A stretch of 64,000 nt of DNA from Paraburkholderia sp. IMGN_8 (lineage in GTDB: Bacteria; Pseudomonadota; Gammaproteobacteria; Burkholderiales; Burkholderiaceae): the NCBI RefSeq assembly GCF_038050405.1, contig NZ_CP150901.1, positions 1,488,001 to 1,552,000 of the forward strand, in the 5' to 3' direction. The notes below the pieces were generated by a model. The model saw only the letters and a program-made list of their open reading frames with translations. It searched no databases and had not been told where the DNA came from. Numbering within the stretch: the stretch's first letter is position 1; every line of letters begins with the position of its first letter. The position numbers and the translations under genes are program-made. Shown piece by piece: positions 13,297 through 22,110 of this stretch.

Positions 13297-13368
13297 TCAC
13301 CACACTAGGTGGTCCTCGCGGACTTCAACTCCATCATTGGGCGGATCAACAACAGGTAGAGTTTCCAT
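13297..13368 (-). CDS. possible 23-residue peptide below a duplicated leader
   Basis: On the minus strand AAAGGAA followed by ATG 13368 opens a 23-codon frame (METLPVVDPPNDGVEVREDH then LVW, stop). It lies directly downstream of the duplicated promoter and start region at 13399-13530. It could be a translated small peptide, a fused scrap of a lost gene, or chance. I do not recognise the peptide. Confidence 0.2.
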   Translation of the reverse strand: METLPVVDPPNDGVEVREDHLVW

Positions 13369-13398
13369 GGGGTTCCTTTCGAGGGTAGCTCAGGCCTC

Positions 13399-13530
13399 GA
13401 TTTTGCGACGAGTGTCAGCAGTTGCCGACACGGATGATCCTCCTTCTGAACCGGTCTTGTGGCGGCTGCTCACGGCCGGCCACCGGATTCACTTTTTATC
13501 ACGACCAGTTATCGGTGTCTACTATAGGAA
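13399..13530 (-). repeat. copy A of the radical SAM gene's leader and first codons
   Basis: This 132-base block aligns without gaps to 20621-20752, with about 107 identities by hand count. It carries the same ribosome-binding site, a GTG start and the shared ACT-CGT-CGC-AAA-ATC codons, then reaches a TGA after 13 codons. It is therefore a truncated copy of the 5' end of the radical SAM gene. An inverted repeat GGTGTC/GACACC (13514-13538) lies at its upstream edge. Confidence 0.85.
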
Positions 13531-13570
13531 TCGACACCAAAGGAAACGGTCCGACGAAATGAGGGGGCAA

Positions 13571-14230
13571 TCATCCGGCACTCCCGATCTGTCGTGAAGT
13601 GATCCGATCGCGAAGGACCTGCCGGTGGGCCATAAAGTCCTCGAGACGAGCATGTTCCGTCCAGTCCTCAATGCCGGGGCTTGAATCGAGCAACTCACCA
13701 GTCAGCGGAGCGAGTTTGACGACCAATACGATGAACATGACCGCGCCGCGCTCTGGGTCCGGCTGAACCTGCGAGATCACGGCGAGTCCAGATGCCACAT
13801 GCATTTCGGTGCATCGATAGGGGTCGATCAGCCCGGACTCAAGCTTGCCGGACTCATCAAGCACCACCCAGGCCGCTCCAGATTCACGTGCGGCCTCGAT
13901 GCGGCCGCGCCGCGCGTGACGTTGAATTTGCTCGCTGATTTCGCGCTCGCGCAGCGCAAACGCGGCCCCCACAATCTGCTCCCGGGGAAGAGCCTGTGCC
14001 AGCAGGCCGCGCGCGGCCGCGACGGATGAGAACATCGCGGTTGCCTGTGGCCACATGGCTATCAGTTGCTCGACCGATTCTGCCGTGTGCATCTCGTCTG
14101 CCAGAGCGCGTACAGCCACGATGATCTGCTGGTAGCGCGACGGATCTGAGGCCGCAATGGGATACAGATGTCTCTCGCATTCTGCCCAGGACAGGTGCGC
14201 CGCTTCGATGCTGGTCGTGGCTTCAGTCAT
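13571..14230 (-). CDS. hypothetical protein
   Basis: A 219-residue product from ATG 14230, with AGAGGA upstream; an in-frame ATG at 14299 is less likely. The protein begins MTEATTSIEAAHLSWAECER, is mostly helical in its first half and has a beta-rich second half (AAWVVLDESGKLESGLIDP, GAVMFIVLVVKLAPLTGELL). No domain is recognised. An ACGAT-AAAA-ATCGT inverted repeat (14272-14285) lies about 45 bases upstream and could be an operator. No signal peptide or membrane segment is evident. Confidence 0.65.
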   Translation of the reverse strand: MTEATTSIEAAHLSWAECERHLYPIAASDPSRYQQIIVAVRALADEMHTAESVEQLIAMWPQATAMFSSVAAARGLLAQALPREQIVGAAFALREREISEQIQRHARRGRIEAARESGAAWVVLDESGKLESGLIDPYRCTEMHVASGLAVISQVQPDPERGAVMFIVLVVKLAPLTGELLDSSPGIEDWTEHARLEDFMAHRQVLRDRITSRQIGSAG

Positions 14231-14316
14231 GATTACGTCCTCTTGTGCCCGGTACTCCGTTTGTTTATGATACGATAAAAATCGTGTCCCATACGACATG
14301 TTTTACTATACTACTA

Positions 14317-14697
14317 CTATCTTGCTGCGGCGTGCTGCTCGCTGGCTAGACAGGCAGCAGGAGCAGGGGTGGCCAGGATTGCATCGTCGCGGCGGGAGGA
14401 AATCCCCCCGGCTGTGAGGGGCAGCAGGAGCACCCAGAATGAGCAGCACGAGAATGCGATAGCGATGGCGAGGGCCGTGGGTCCAATGATTTGGCAAGGG
14501 GGCACATCGTCATTGTGGATCGCAACGACTCGCAGGTCGGCAATCTCGCCATGCAGTATGAAGAAGGCGTCCGGCCGGTTCCGGCTCAACCACTGCTCGC
14601 GGTGACGGCCGTAACGCAGAAGACGCTCGGTGGCCTGATCAGCCTTGCAGCGCATAAAGTGTGTGGCGCGGAGATTCTGGGGAGGCGTATCGGTCAT
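14317..14697 (-). CDS. possible small membrane protein
   Basis: A 126-residue frame on the minus strand starting MTDTPPQNLRATHFMRCKAD. One hydrophobic stretch (ALAIAIAFSCCSFWVLLLPL) could span the membrane. The ribosome-binding site is weak, and overlapping plus-strand frames exist, so this is only a candidate gene. Function is unknown. Confidence 0.35.
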   Translation of the reverse strand: MTDTPPQNLRATHFMRCKADQATERLLRYGRHREQWLSRNRPDAFFILHGEIADLRVVAIHNDDVPPCQIIGPTALAIAIAFSCCSFWVLLLPLTAGGISSRRDDAILATPAPAACLASEQHAAAR

Positions 14698-14780
14698 CAG
14701 GCACGTGGTTGTCGCTCACCACGCCCCGACGTTCAATAAACTGACCAAGCTCGATCGAGCAGCTCTTTAGCGAATGGCAG

Positions 14781-15038
14781 ATGAATGAACTCATGGTAGC
14801 CCGTGGCTTGACCATGAACCCTGATTCCAGGCGTGGCTACCGGCAGGTGGTCGCATCGTTGGAGTCGCGAACCACCTTCGAGGCCAATGCGATTGCGACC
14901 TCGATCGGCTTCGGGTGGATCGTGGCGACCGTAGCGCTGTACATCGCATCAAGAGTACGGCGTCAGCCCGTTCGGGCACGCTCGGGCTATTGCCGCGATG
15001 TTCTGGAAGCGATCTCGAAAAACGGCCAAGAGCCCTGA
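14781..15038 (+). CDS. possible small membrane protein upstream of gph
   Basis: An 85-residue frame ending 18 bases before gph, with one hydrophobic segment (IATSIGFGWIVATVALYIAS). There is no clear ribosome-binding site before ATG 14781. If real it is co-transcribed with the phosphoglycolate phosphatase. I do not recognise it. Confidence 0.35.
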   Translation: MNELMVARGLTMNPDSRRGYRQVVASLESRTTFEANAIATSIGFGWIVATVALYIASRVRRQPVRARSGYCRDVLEAISKNGQEP

Positions 15039-15056
15039 CTAAGGAGCATTTACACC

Positions 15057-15743
15057 ATGCAGAAACGTCTCATCACTTTTGATCTCGACGGCACATTGCT
15101 CAACTCCGCACCGGAAATTACCGCCGCGGTCAACCTCACGCTGGCCTCGTACGGGATACCACCCCTAAATATGGGAACAGTTATCGGATTTATCGGACAG
15201 GGCACGCGTGAATTGATGCGACAGGTTCTTGCGGCCGTTGATCCAGCATCGCCGGAAGATGCTCTGGAAACGTGGCTGCACGACGTCATGCCGGTGTTCA
15301 TTCGAGAATACGAAAATTCGGTTGGTACACTGGCTCAGCCTTATCCGGGGGTAGAAAAGGGACTGGTCACGCTACAGCAAGCTGGAGTGCGAATGGCTGT
15401 TGTCACCAATAAGGAGGAGCAATTTGCACAGAATTTGTTGGCAGCGACCGGATTGTTGTCGTATTTCGAAATGGTGATCGCGGGTGACAGCCTTCCATAC
15501 AAGAAGCCACACTCTCTGCCGATCGTTCACGTTCTTGAGCAACTTGTCGTATCGGTGCAAGACGCGGCGCACGTCGGTGATTCCCGCATTGATGTACAAA
15601 CCGCGCGTAACGCGGGAGTTACAGCTTGGGCAGTACCTTATGGCTACAACCATGGCGACCCGATCGAGCTTGCCCAGCCCGACCGCATCTTCATGTCGAT
15701 CAACGATCTGGCAAATCATGTCGTTCCGGCCATATCGGCGTAG
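15057..15743 (+). CDS. gph: phosphoglycolate phosphatase (Gph/CbbZ type)
   Basis: This HAD-family enzyme hydrolyses 2-phosphoglycolate, the product of RuBisCO oxygenation. The 228-residue product shows motif I FDLDGTLLNSAPE, motif II AVVTNKEE, motif III PYKKPHSLP and motif IV HVGDSRIDVQTARNAG, with the tail typical of Gph. ATG 15057 has AAGGAG upstream. In Cupriavidus the equivalent cbbZ lies inside the cbb operon; here it is about 4.5 kb beyond gap, consistent with a rearranged cbb region. Related HAD phosphatases cannot be fully excluded. Confidence 0.88.
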   Translation: MQKRLITFDLDGTLLNSAPEITAAVNLTLASYGIPPLNMGTVIGFIGQGTRELMRQVLAAVDPASPEDALETWLHDVMPVFIREYENSVGTLAQPYPGVEKGLVTLQQAGVRMAVVTNKEEQFAQNLLAATGLLSYFEMVIAGDSLPYKKPHSLPIVHVLEQLVVSVQDAAHVGDSRIDVQTARNAGVTAWAVPYGYNHGDPIELAQPDRIFMSINDLANHVVPAISA

Positions 15744-15773
15744 TGTTGCCGGGAGAGCGGTAAGGAGTAAAGG

Positions 15774-16090
15774 GTGAAAGTCCCCGGCTACGAAGATTTA
15801 GCCAATCACGTTTTCCCGAGTCATGCGCCGCGTGTCGTGAAGCCCCCGGTGGAGCGTTTCCAGGGGCGCGTGGACGAGTCATTGGGCCATGGCAGAACGT
15901 TATCCCAGGTGCAGATTTGTGTATACGGAAGGCAACGCGGCGGAGCGCGATACATGCGATTGTTGCGGCGCTCCAGCGTGGTCTGAGACCTTGGCACGCG
16001 GAGACGCTTCCTACCTAAGAATCGGGAGATATCTCGCCTTGCCAGTCTCATCGCTAAGGCGAGGAGCCGTAGCGATGAATTTCGTCACTC
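15774..16090 (+). mobile_element. possible degenerate group II intron 5' remnant
   Basis: The stretch starting GTGAAAGTCC and encoding VKVPGYEDLANHVFPSHAPR resembles, from memory, the leader reading frame often annotated just upstream of group II intron reverse transcriptases in bacteria (VKVPY.EGLA.H..PESC). Later blocks near 16020 (AATCGGGAGATATC) and 16073 (GCGATGAAT) also resemble that leader. No reverse transcriptase is present, so at most a decayed 5' fragment remains. The call rests on recalled similarity only. Confidence 0.35.
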
Positions 16091-16291
16091 TGTTATCGAC
16101 CCGTGGCGGCGCGGTTACAAGAACGCCTCGACACGGGATGCGATGAAGTGGATCGCAGATGCTTTGGTCCTGCACCCGCGAATCTTTCATCCGTGGCCGG
16201 GTCGACGCTTCGCCGTCAGCCACCCAAGGCGCTCATGCCAGAGTTGACTGCCCTCTATGACCCGACCCATCGACACTACCTCAAGGAGGTC

Positions 16292-17815
16292 ATGATGATT
16301 GCTCCGGTTAGTGAACGCCCCACCGACATCGGGTCACCCACAGTCGCGGCCTTGAACGTCGGGCTCAAGGTCCATCCCGTGATCTTGGCCGGCGGCTCCG
16401 GCACACGGCTGTGGCCTCTGTCGCGGGAACAGCACCCGAAGCAGTTGATCAACCTGCTTGGTGAGGCATCGTTGCTGCAACGGACCGCCCGCCGGCTTGA
16501 ATCACTCGAAGCCAGTTACGCGCTTGCCGGGCAATTAATCGTGGTTGCCAACGAGGCGCACCGCTTCACGACCGCCGAGCAAATACGCACGAGCGGGAGG
16601 GCCGCCACGTTAATACTTGAATCCGCCCGGCGCGATACCGCCCCTGCGCTGACCGTCGCGGCGCTTTCAATCGTCGCGGAAGATCAGGATGGCATCATGG
16701 TCGTGATGCCTGCGGACCACGCCATCACGGATATCGACGGATTTCACGCTGCGGTGGCGGATGGCGTGCAATACGCTGCGGCCAACCAGATCGTAACTAT
16801 GGGAATTGTGCCCACGCGCGCTGAGACAGGTTACGGCTACATCCGGCTCGGGGCGCAGCTTGAAAACGCAGGCCGACTTGGTGCGTACAGGCTCGATCGA
16901 TTCGTTGAAAAACCGCACCGTGAACTGGCCGAACGCTATTTCGAGTCGGGGCAACACTGGTGGAACAGCGGCATTTTCATTATGCTCGCGTCGACGTGGT
17001 TGAAGGCAATCAAGCATTTCCAGCCGGCCATTTACGACGCGTGCGAAGCGGCCTACGTAGGCGGCAAGGCGGATGGTGATTTCTACCGGTTGCAGAGTGA
17101 CGCGTTCACAGCTTCGCCGTCGACATCGATCGATTACGCCGTAATGGAACAGCTCGGCAGCGATCAATCGGTGTGTGCCGGCGTGGTCGTGCCATTGCAA
17201 GTGGGATGGTCGGATGTCGGCTCCTGGGATGCAATCTGGCAGACCTTGCCGAAGGACGAGAATAACAACGTCGGTCGCGGCCATGTGATGTTCGAAGGCG
17301 CAGCATCGACCTTCGCGCATTCGGAAGGGTGCCTGATTGCGTGTGTGGGAACTCACGATCTCGTTGTCGTCCAAACCCCCGATGCGATTCTGGTTGCCGA
17401 CAAGTCGCGAGTGCAGGACATAAAGAAAATTGTCTCTCGGATTCGCGCTGCGGGAGGCACTGAAGCAGCATGCCATCGGAAGGTTAGCCGCCCATGGGGC
17501 CACTATGATTCGGTCGACGCTGGCGAGCGCTTCCAGGTCAAACGCATTGTTGTAAACCCCGGGGCACGACTATCGCTGCAAATGCACTATCACCGCGCTG
17601 AACATTGGATCGTCGTGCGCGGTACAGCACTCGTCACACGCGGTGAAGAGCGTTTTATCGTCTCCGAAAACGAGTCAGCTTATATTCCGCTGGGGGTTAT
17701 CCACCGTCTTGAGAATCCGGGGAAGACGCCGCTCGAAATCATCGAAGTGCAGTCCGGCTCATACCTCGGCGAGGATGACATCGTGCGCTTCGACGATTCC
17801 TATGGTCGGCAATGA
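16292..17815 (+). CDS. manC: mannose-1-phosphate guanylyltransferase / mannose-6-phosphate isomerase
   Basis: A bifunctional type II enzyme making GDP-mannose for surface polysaccharides. The N-terminal nucleotidyltransferase has the pyrophosphorylase signature VILAGGSGTRLWPLSREQHP and FVEKP; the C-terminal cupin has RPWGHYDSVD, QMHYHRAEHWIVV and GVIHRLENPG. The product is about 507 residues, normal for the family. AAGGAGG lies immediately before ATGATG; spacing slightly favours the second ATG (16295). The open frame runs further left to 16103, but that part looks unrelated. No other polysaccharide genes are nearby, so it looks like a stray or islanded copy. Confidence 0.93.
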   Translation: MMIAPVSERPTDIGSPTVAALNVGLKVHPVILAGGSGTRLWPLSREQHPKQLINLLGEASLLQRTARRLESLEASYALAGQLIVVANEAHRFTTAEQIRTSGRAATLILESARRDTAPALTVAALSIVAEDQDGIMVVMPADHAITDIDGFHAAVADGVQYAAANQIVTMGIVPTRAETGYGYIRLGAQLENAGRLGAYRLDRFVEKPHRELAERYFESGQHWWNSGIFIMLASTWLKAIKHFQPAIYDACEAAYVGGKADGDFYRLQSDAFTASPSTSIDYAVMEQLGSDQSVCAGVVVPLQVGWSDVGSWDAIWQTLPKDENNNVGRGHVMFEGAASTFAHSEGCLIACVGTHDLVVVQTPDAILVADKSRVQDIKKIVSRIRAAGGTEAACHRKVSRPWGHYDSVDAGERFQVKRIVVNPGARLSLQMHYHRAEHWIVVRGTALVTRGEERFIVSENESAYIPLGVIHRLENPGKTPLEIIEVQSGSYLGEDDIVRFDDSYGRQ

Positions 17816-18167
17816 CCATAGCCATCGATCACCATTTGGCTTCTCGCCGCGGTCGCTTATACCGGCCGTGTGTCGGAGGACTGAGTTGCCAAGGTGCCGT
17901 TTGCTGCCGAGCTTGAGTCGGTCCGTCGGGTTCGGTCCGGTTCTTTTCAAAAGCTTTGCGCATACGGATGAACTGTCGACGATGGCACGCGCTAGGTCGT
18001 GCTGGCCACAATGGCTCGATGAGTGACCGCAGTTCGCGGTCTATGAGCTCTTTAGCCATCGCTTCCTGTCGGACAAAACAAGAGATGAAGCTAACACCGA
18101 GCGGGAAAGGTAAACAGCCCCGATAGGTAATCTGGCAAAAGCTTTTAAGATAACTTCACCGAATCGT
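17816..18167. other. intergenic region, no gene seen
   Basis: I find no supportable gene between manC and the transposase fragment. Only short frames without ribosome-binding sites occur. Confidence 0.4.
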
Positions 18168-18449
18168 TCAACGGCCATCGGGAGTTAAATTTCCTATGCC
18201 AAGCAAGGCAAACGCTTGCGACATGACACCGGCCCGGCGCCACTGCAGCCATTTGATATAGCACGTCTGCTGAGGCGGGTAGTGTTGAGGCAGGTGATGC
18301 CACTTCTCACGATTCTCGAAGACCCATAAAATCGCCTCGAAAATCTCGCGAGGGTGCCGGCGAGGTCGACCAGAACGTGCCAAGGTATCTTGAGGAAACA
18401 GGTGAGAAACCCGATTCCAGTCTTCATCTGATAGAGGAGTGGGCGACAT
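18168..18449 (-). pseudogene. IS5-type transposase, N-terminal fragment
   Basis: The 93-residue frame from ATG 18449 (MSPTPLSDEDWNRVSHLFP) matches the N-terminal DUF4096-type domain of IS5-group transposases, including SGRPRRHPREIFEAILWVF and the KWHHLPQHYPP segment. The DDE catalytic domain is absent: the frame ends LLGIGNLTPDGR. It is a fragment of an insertion sequence, and I see no matching terminal inverted repeats. GGAGA lies upstream with suitable spacing for this start. Confidence 0.75.
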
Positions 18450-18941
18450 GCACATTCTCCGATGGCCGTTCGGTATCGTTAAATCATCCGAAATCAGTGC
18501 CGGCATCTATTGTGATCCGGTGATTATCCTTAACGGCTCACACGATGGTCGGCTAATTTAAAGCTGTTCTTCGTCTGTCTTTCCTTTCCACAGGGTACCG
18601 AACCATTTACGCAAGGCGTCAACGGCGACAATTCTCCCCGTCACGCCTCCCTCCAAGGGGGCGTGTCGTTCAGCAGCACGCCGCAAAGTGTTACCTGCCT
18701 GCCACCGCTCGTTCGTCCCCAACTCCCTCGCGATACGGTATTTTCGCAACAGTCTTTAAGCTTTATGGCCTCCTCATATTTTGCACTGAGAGATTACAGA
18801 GCCGGGCTCGAGGGGCCTCTATGCCCGTTGCCGATCTTGTCGACGACGGCTGCCGGGGTGTAGCTGGGTCTGAAGAGGACGTCAGTAACAGGCCTGTCCA
18901 GGTGAGGGTTGCGCTGTCGCTGCGGTGATAGCTGATGACCG
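18450..18941. other. intergenic region with one doubtful small frame
   Basis: A 63-residue minus-strand frame (18558-18749, ending KWFGTLWKGKTDEEQL) has a protein-like C-terminus but no family I know and no convincing start; it may be the tail of a truncated gene. Otherwise I see nothing. Confidence 0.3.
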
Positions 18942-19481
18942 TCAGGCTGGGCAGAGGAGTTCATTGTCGACATCGACCGGAGTATCGAGCGTCAGCGAGT
19001 CGGGGCACCCTGGCCAGTCAAGTGGCCCAGCCTTCGAGAGATCGAACAACATCGGCTGGTGTGGAAGACCGAGATAGGGATAGACGTTGCCGTCGCAGCA
19101 CCAGCCCAAGCGCTCAAAGAATGTGACGTTGGCGAGTTGCACGTTTGCCTCCATCAACTTGCCGCCATGCGCCGCCGCTGTGGCGGTAGCAAAGCGCACG
19201 AGCTGGGCGCCAACGAGCGATGCGCGGTGCTGCCTGAGCACGGCCAGCCGGTCACCGCGCCAGCGCCCGTGAGCATCAATCGGGTAAAGTCTGACGGTTC
19301 CGGCGCAGCTATGTCCGCGGGCGGCCAGCACATGCACGACTTGCGCGTCGGCGTCCCAGCGGTCTACGTCAGTGAACACCAAGGCACCTTGCTCGTTGAC
19401 GAACACGCGGTGCCTGATGGCGAAGTGAGCGGCCAAGTTTGCTGGGCTAGCGCGCCACACGGCGATTAGTGGATCGTTCAT
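18942..19481 (-). CDS. GNAT acetyltransferase of the MSMEG_0567/Sll0786 nitrogen-starvation family
   Basis: The 179-residue product begins MNDPLIAVWRASPANLAAHF and has the GNAT fold with FAIRHRVFVNEQG, CAGTVRLYPID and the acetyl-CoA region RHRASLVGAQLVRFATATAAAHG. The N-terminus plus gene context matches the acetyltransferase of the Nit1C cluster (nitE in Pseudomonas fluorescens NCIMB 11764), linked by published work to growth on cyanide and to nitrogen starvation. Its ATG overlaps the stop of the upstream radical SAM gene (ATGA), implying translational coupling. The acetyl acceptor is unknown. Confidence 0.82.
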   Translation of the reverse strand: MNDPLIAVWRASPANLAAHFAIRHRVFVNEQGALVFTDVDRWDADAQVVHVLAARGHSCAGTVRLYPIDAHGRWRGDRLAVLRQHRASLVGAQLVRFATATAAAHGGKLMEANVQLANVTFFERLGWCCDGNVYPYLGLPHQPMLFDLSKAGPLDWPGCPDSLTLDTPVDVDNELLCPA

Positions 19482-20653
19482 GACCGGATCGGAATTACAG
19501 GACGCCCGCGGGTGATTGGGCCCGACAGCGTGAGGGTCTGCTCCATTGCGCCAACCACGGAGCACGCCTGGCATCGTGCGCAACCTGCCGACACCTTGTC
19601 GGCAGTGATGCCACGTTCGACGAGATAGGGGGCAACTAGGCGGGCGATGCGTTCGGTGTATTCACGGGGCGGCGGCAGCGCGTCCGCCATGAGGCTACCG
19701 GGGACAGGCCGCAGCGGGACGAGGAAGGGATAGACGCCGATATCGATAGCCCGCTTGCATGCCGCTACGGTGAGTTCGGGATCTTCACCCATTCCGAGAA
19801 TGACGTAGGTGCTGACTTGCCCTTCGCCAAACCGTTTGACCGCATATTCCCAAGTCTCGAAGTACCGTTCAATGCCTGTGCGTGCCTTCGGAGGAGCGAC
19901 TCGAGCCAGGACTGCGGGGTCAAAGGTCTCGATGTGGATGCCAAGGGAATCGATGCCTAGGTCGGCGACGCGATCGATGACCGAAAGATCCTCGGGTGGC
20001 TCGAACTGCACCTCAACGGGCAAGCCTGAGGCTTCCTTCATTGCGTTGCCACAACGAGCGACATACAGGGCGCCCCGGTCTTTCGCACGGGTGGAGCCGG
20101 TGGTCAGCGTGATGTCCACCGCGCCGTCCAGCCGGGCGGCGGCGGCGGCCACTTCGGCCAGTTGCTCCGGTCGCTTGACTTTTACCGTGTTTCCGGAGGC
20201 GAGCGAGACTCCAATGCCGCAAAAGCGGCACTGGTCGTCGTTGCCCCAGTAGGCGCATGTCTGTAACACCGTGCTGGCCAGCGAGTCTAGATGCATCAAT
20301 GCGAGCTTCCAGTACGGTGTTCCGTCGGCGGTGCTTAGGTCGTAGAACTTCGGGCGATCTGCCGGCATGGCGGCGGCGACCCGGACACCGTTGCGGTAGA
20401 TCCCGTGGCCGAGGTCTTCGGCTTCGAGCGTATACGGGCTCGCCGTGACATAGGCCGCGTCAACTGGCACGGTCACGGGGGAGCCTTCTATCCACAACAT
20501 TCCGGCGTCGGATGGACCCGCACCGCCTGACCGGCGCTCGAACGGCGCCTTGATCTTGATGCCCTGTGCCTGCAGGTCAAGGATCAGATCCGACAATCTT
20601 GTTCCATCTTCAATGGTCGCGATTTTGCGACGAGTCTCGGCAGTTTCTAACAC
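19478..20653 (-). CDS. radical SAM protein of the MSMEG_0568 family
   Basis: This 391-residue protein is the radical SAM member of the Nit1C nitrogen-starvation/cyanide cluster (nitD type). Candidate iron-sulfur ligands are Cys133, Cys142 and Cys145 (TCAYWGNDDQCRFCG), a CX8CX2C spacing rather than the canonical CX3CX2C. A second cysteine group, CARCQAC, lies near the C-terminus and may bind another cluster. The start is GTG 20653 with AGGAGGA nine bases upstream. It overlaps the acetyltransferase gene by four bases. The reaction is not established for this family. Confidence 0.85.
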   Translation of the reverse strand: MLETAETRRKIATIEDGTRLSDLILDLQAQGIKIKAPFERRSGGAGPSDAGMLWIEGSPVTVPVDAAYVTASPYTLEAEDLGHGIYRNGVRVAAAMPADRPKFYDLSTADGTPYWKLALMHLDSLASTVLQTCAYWGNDDQCRFCGIGVSLASGNTVKVKRPEQLAEVAAAAARLDGAVDITLTTGSTRAKDRGALYVARCGNAMKEASGLPVEVQFEPPEDLSVIDRVADLGIDSLGIHIETFDPAVLARVAPPKARTGIERYFETWEYAVKRFGEGQVSTYVILGMGEDPELTVAACKRAIDIGVYPFLVPLRPVPGSLMADALPPPREYTERIARLVAPYLVERGITADKVSAGCARCQACSVVGAMEQTLTLSGPITRGRPVIPIRS

Positions 20654-20752
20654 GGATGATCCTCCTCCTGAACGGGTCTCATGGTGGCTCTGCTTGACGG
20701 GCCGCCTGATTCACTTTTTATCATGAGCAATTCTCTGTGTCTACTAAAGGAA
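20621..20752 (-). repeat. copy B: leader and start region of the radical SAM gene
   Basis: This block includes the first 11 codons, the AGGAGGA site and about 100 bases of upstream sequence of the radical SAM gene. It aligns end to end, without gaps, with 13399-13530. The best conserved parts are the ribosome-binding site, a TTCACTTTTTATC box and a GTGTCTACTA box, which are likely promoter or regulator-binding elements on the minus strand. Confidence 0.85.
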
Positions 20753-21541
20753 ACGTTTCTGTCATCGAAAAGTCACTCGATCCATTACCGTCAGCGACGC
20801 CGTTGATCTCAGCCCGTTCTTCTGCGTCAGAGGGCGCGGCAGACCGGCAGTCTCATTTCACGATGACCAAGGTGCTATGGACCTCCATCGAATCATAAGA
20901 CTCCACGTAGTCCACTTGCCGGCAAAGGAAGCCAGTGCATATAAGCGGATTTTATAAGCTTTTTCTGTGCAAAATTCTACGAAAACTCAAGGAGCCGCTT
21001 GGAGAGTTGGAACACGGAATCGAGAGTCGTCTAGTGGGTTGCACTACACCTACCGGTGCTCGTGTTTAACAAGCGGACCGCCTGCATACAAAGAAAAGCT
21101 ATGCCAAGGTGGTCTCAAATCGGGTTGCTGACCGGCAATGTCATACGCAAAGATGCCGTCGCGTCCAATCCATTACGAGACCTGGTATTTACTATAGTAT
21201 ACGACACGCGTCGCAGATCAATAAACTTGCTACCACTTAAGAGGCGGAGGTTGGCATGGATCGGATTGATGGCACGGGTGGAATGCAACGCCGGGGAACT
21301 GTCGAGATCGAGCGTCGTGAGCCCACAGTTCTGATTCCTTGGCGTGGTCGGGCGTTGGCACTGGGACTGGCATTGATGGATGTTTCGGGTGTCAACCTCG
21401 CTGCTGCCCTTAACGGCTTGGAGCAGCGTCATCCACTGAATTGTCTCGTCGATGGCTGTCAAGTGCAGGCTGGTGGCGACGCGGGAGCTTTGTGAACGGA
21501 TCCTCAACTTTCTCTCCGCCTCAAGGAATGCCACTACAACC
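20753..21541. other. divergent intergenic region, no confident gene
   Basis: About 790 bases separate the radical SAM gene (minus) from the OsmC gene (plus). A 79-residue plus-strand frame at 21256-21495 exists but matches nothing I know. Sequence near 20930-21000 and 21185-21240 is AT-rich relative to its surroundings and could hold promoters. Confidence 0.35.
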
Positions 21542-21979
21542 ATGACCGAAAAGACGAGTCTTGCTTCTCCTGAGATGACTTCGCTGCGTTCAGTTGAGGG
21601 CATGTGGCGCGGCGGTCTGCGTTGCGACGTCACGGCGCAGTCTTTCGTCATCGTTGTCGATGAACCTAAGAGCGTGGGCGGAACCGACAGTGGCCCGCAA
21701 CCAACGGATTTGTTCCTCGCCTCTGTCGCTTCCTGCTTTACGCTTGCCGTGGCGTATAGCGCTCGAAAGCAATCTATCGAACTGGACGGCCTTTCGGTTA
21801 CGGTGACGGGCACGTACGACGGCCCTCGCTTTCGCGCAATCAATATCGTGAGCCGACTGGGCTGCAATCCGGCCGAGGTGGCGAAGCTTGTGCGCGCTGC
21901 GGAGCGTATCTGTTACGTAACCAATACGCTGCGATCCGATGTTGATATCGCCGTAGAAGCAAGCGCCGCCTCGACGTAG
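21542..21979 (+). CDS. OsmC-family protein
   Basis: OsmC/Ohr proteins are small thiol peroxidases that reduce organic hydroperoxides. The 145-residue product has the family block GGTDSGPQPTDLFLASVASC with the first reactive cysteine and AERICYVTNTL with the second. It resembles the OsmC-like group more than Ohr. ATG 21542 begins MTEKTSLASPEMTSLRS; the frame is open further left but without family similarity. It precedes the P450 gene by about 130 bases on the same strand and may protect P450 or flavoprotein chemistry from peroxides, which is inference. Confidence 0.85.
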   Translation: MTEKTSLASPEMTSLRSVEGMWRGGLRCDVTAQSFVIVVDEPKSVGGTDSGPQPTDLFLASVASCFTLAVAYSARKQSIELDGLSVTVTGTYDGPRFRAINIVSRLGCNPAEVAKLVRAAERICYVTNTLRSDVDIAVEASAAST

Positions 21980-22110
21980 GAGTATCGGTCTAAGCCCGTC
22001 CTACCGGGAGCGGCTTACTGGTCGGCTTTTAAGTCGGTTAGCCGAGCATTGTTTAGCAAAATCAGTGGGTGCATTTCGCAAGTTCGACTACCTGACATGA
22101 GGGATTTTGA

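Noticed and set aside
20650..20752. sigma54 promoter (GG-N10-GC) upstream of the radical SAM gene
   Set aside because: A TTGCT-like element is present in copy B, but the upstream GG is missing, and copy A lacks the element altogether.
21115..21867. 250-codon minus-strand frame opposite osmC
   Set aside because: It lies antisense to a clear OsmC gene and its product resembles nothing.
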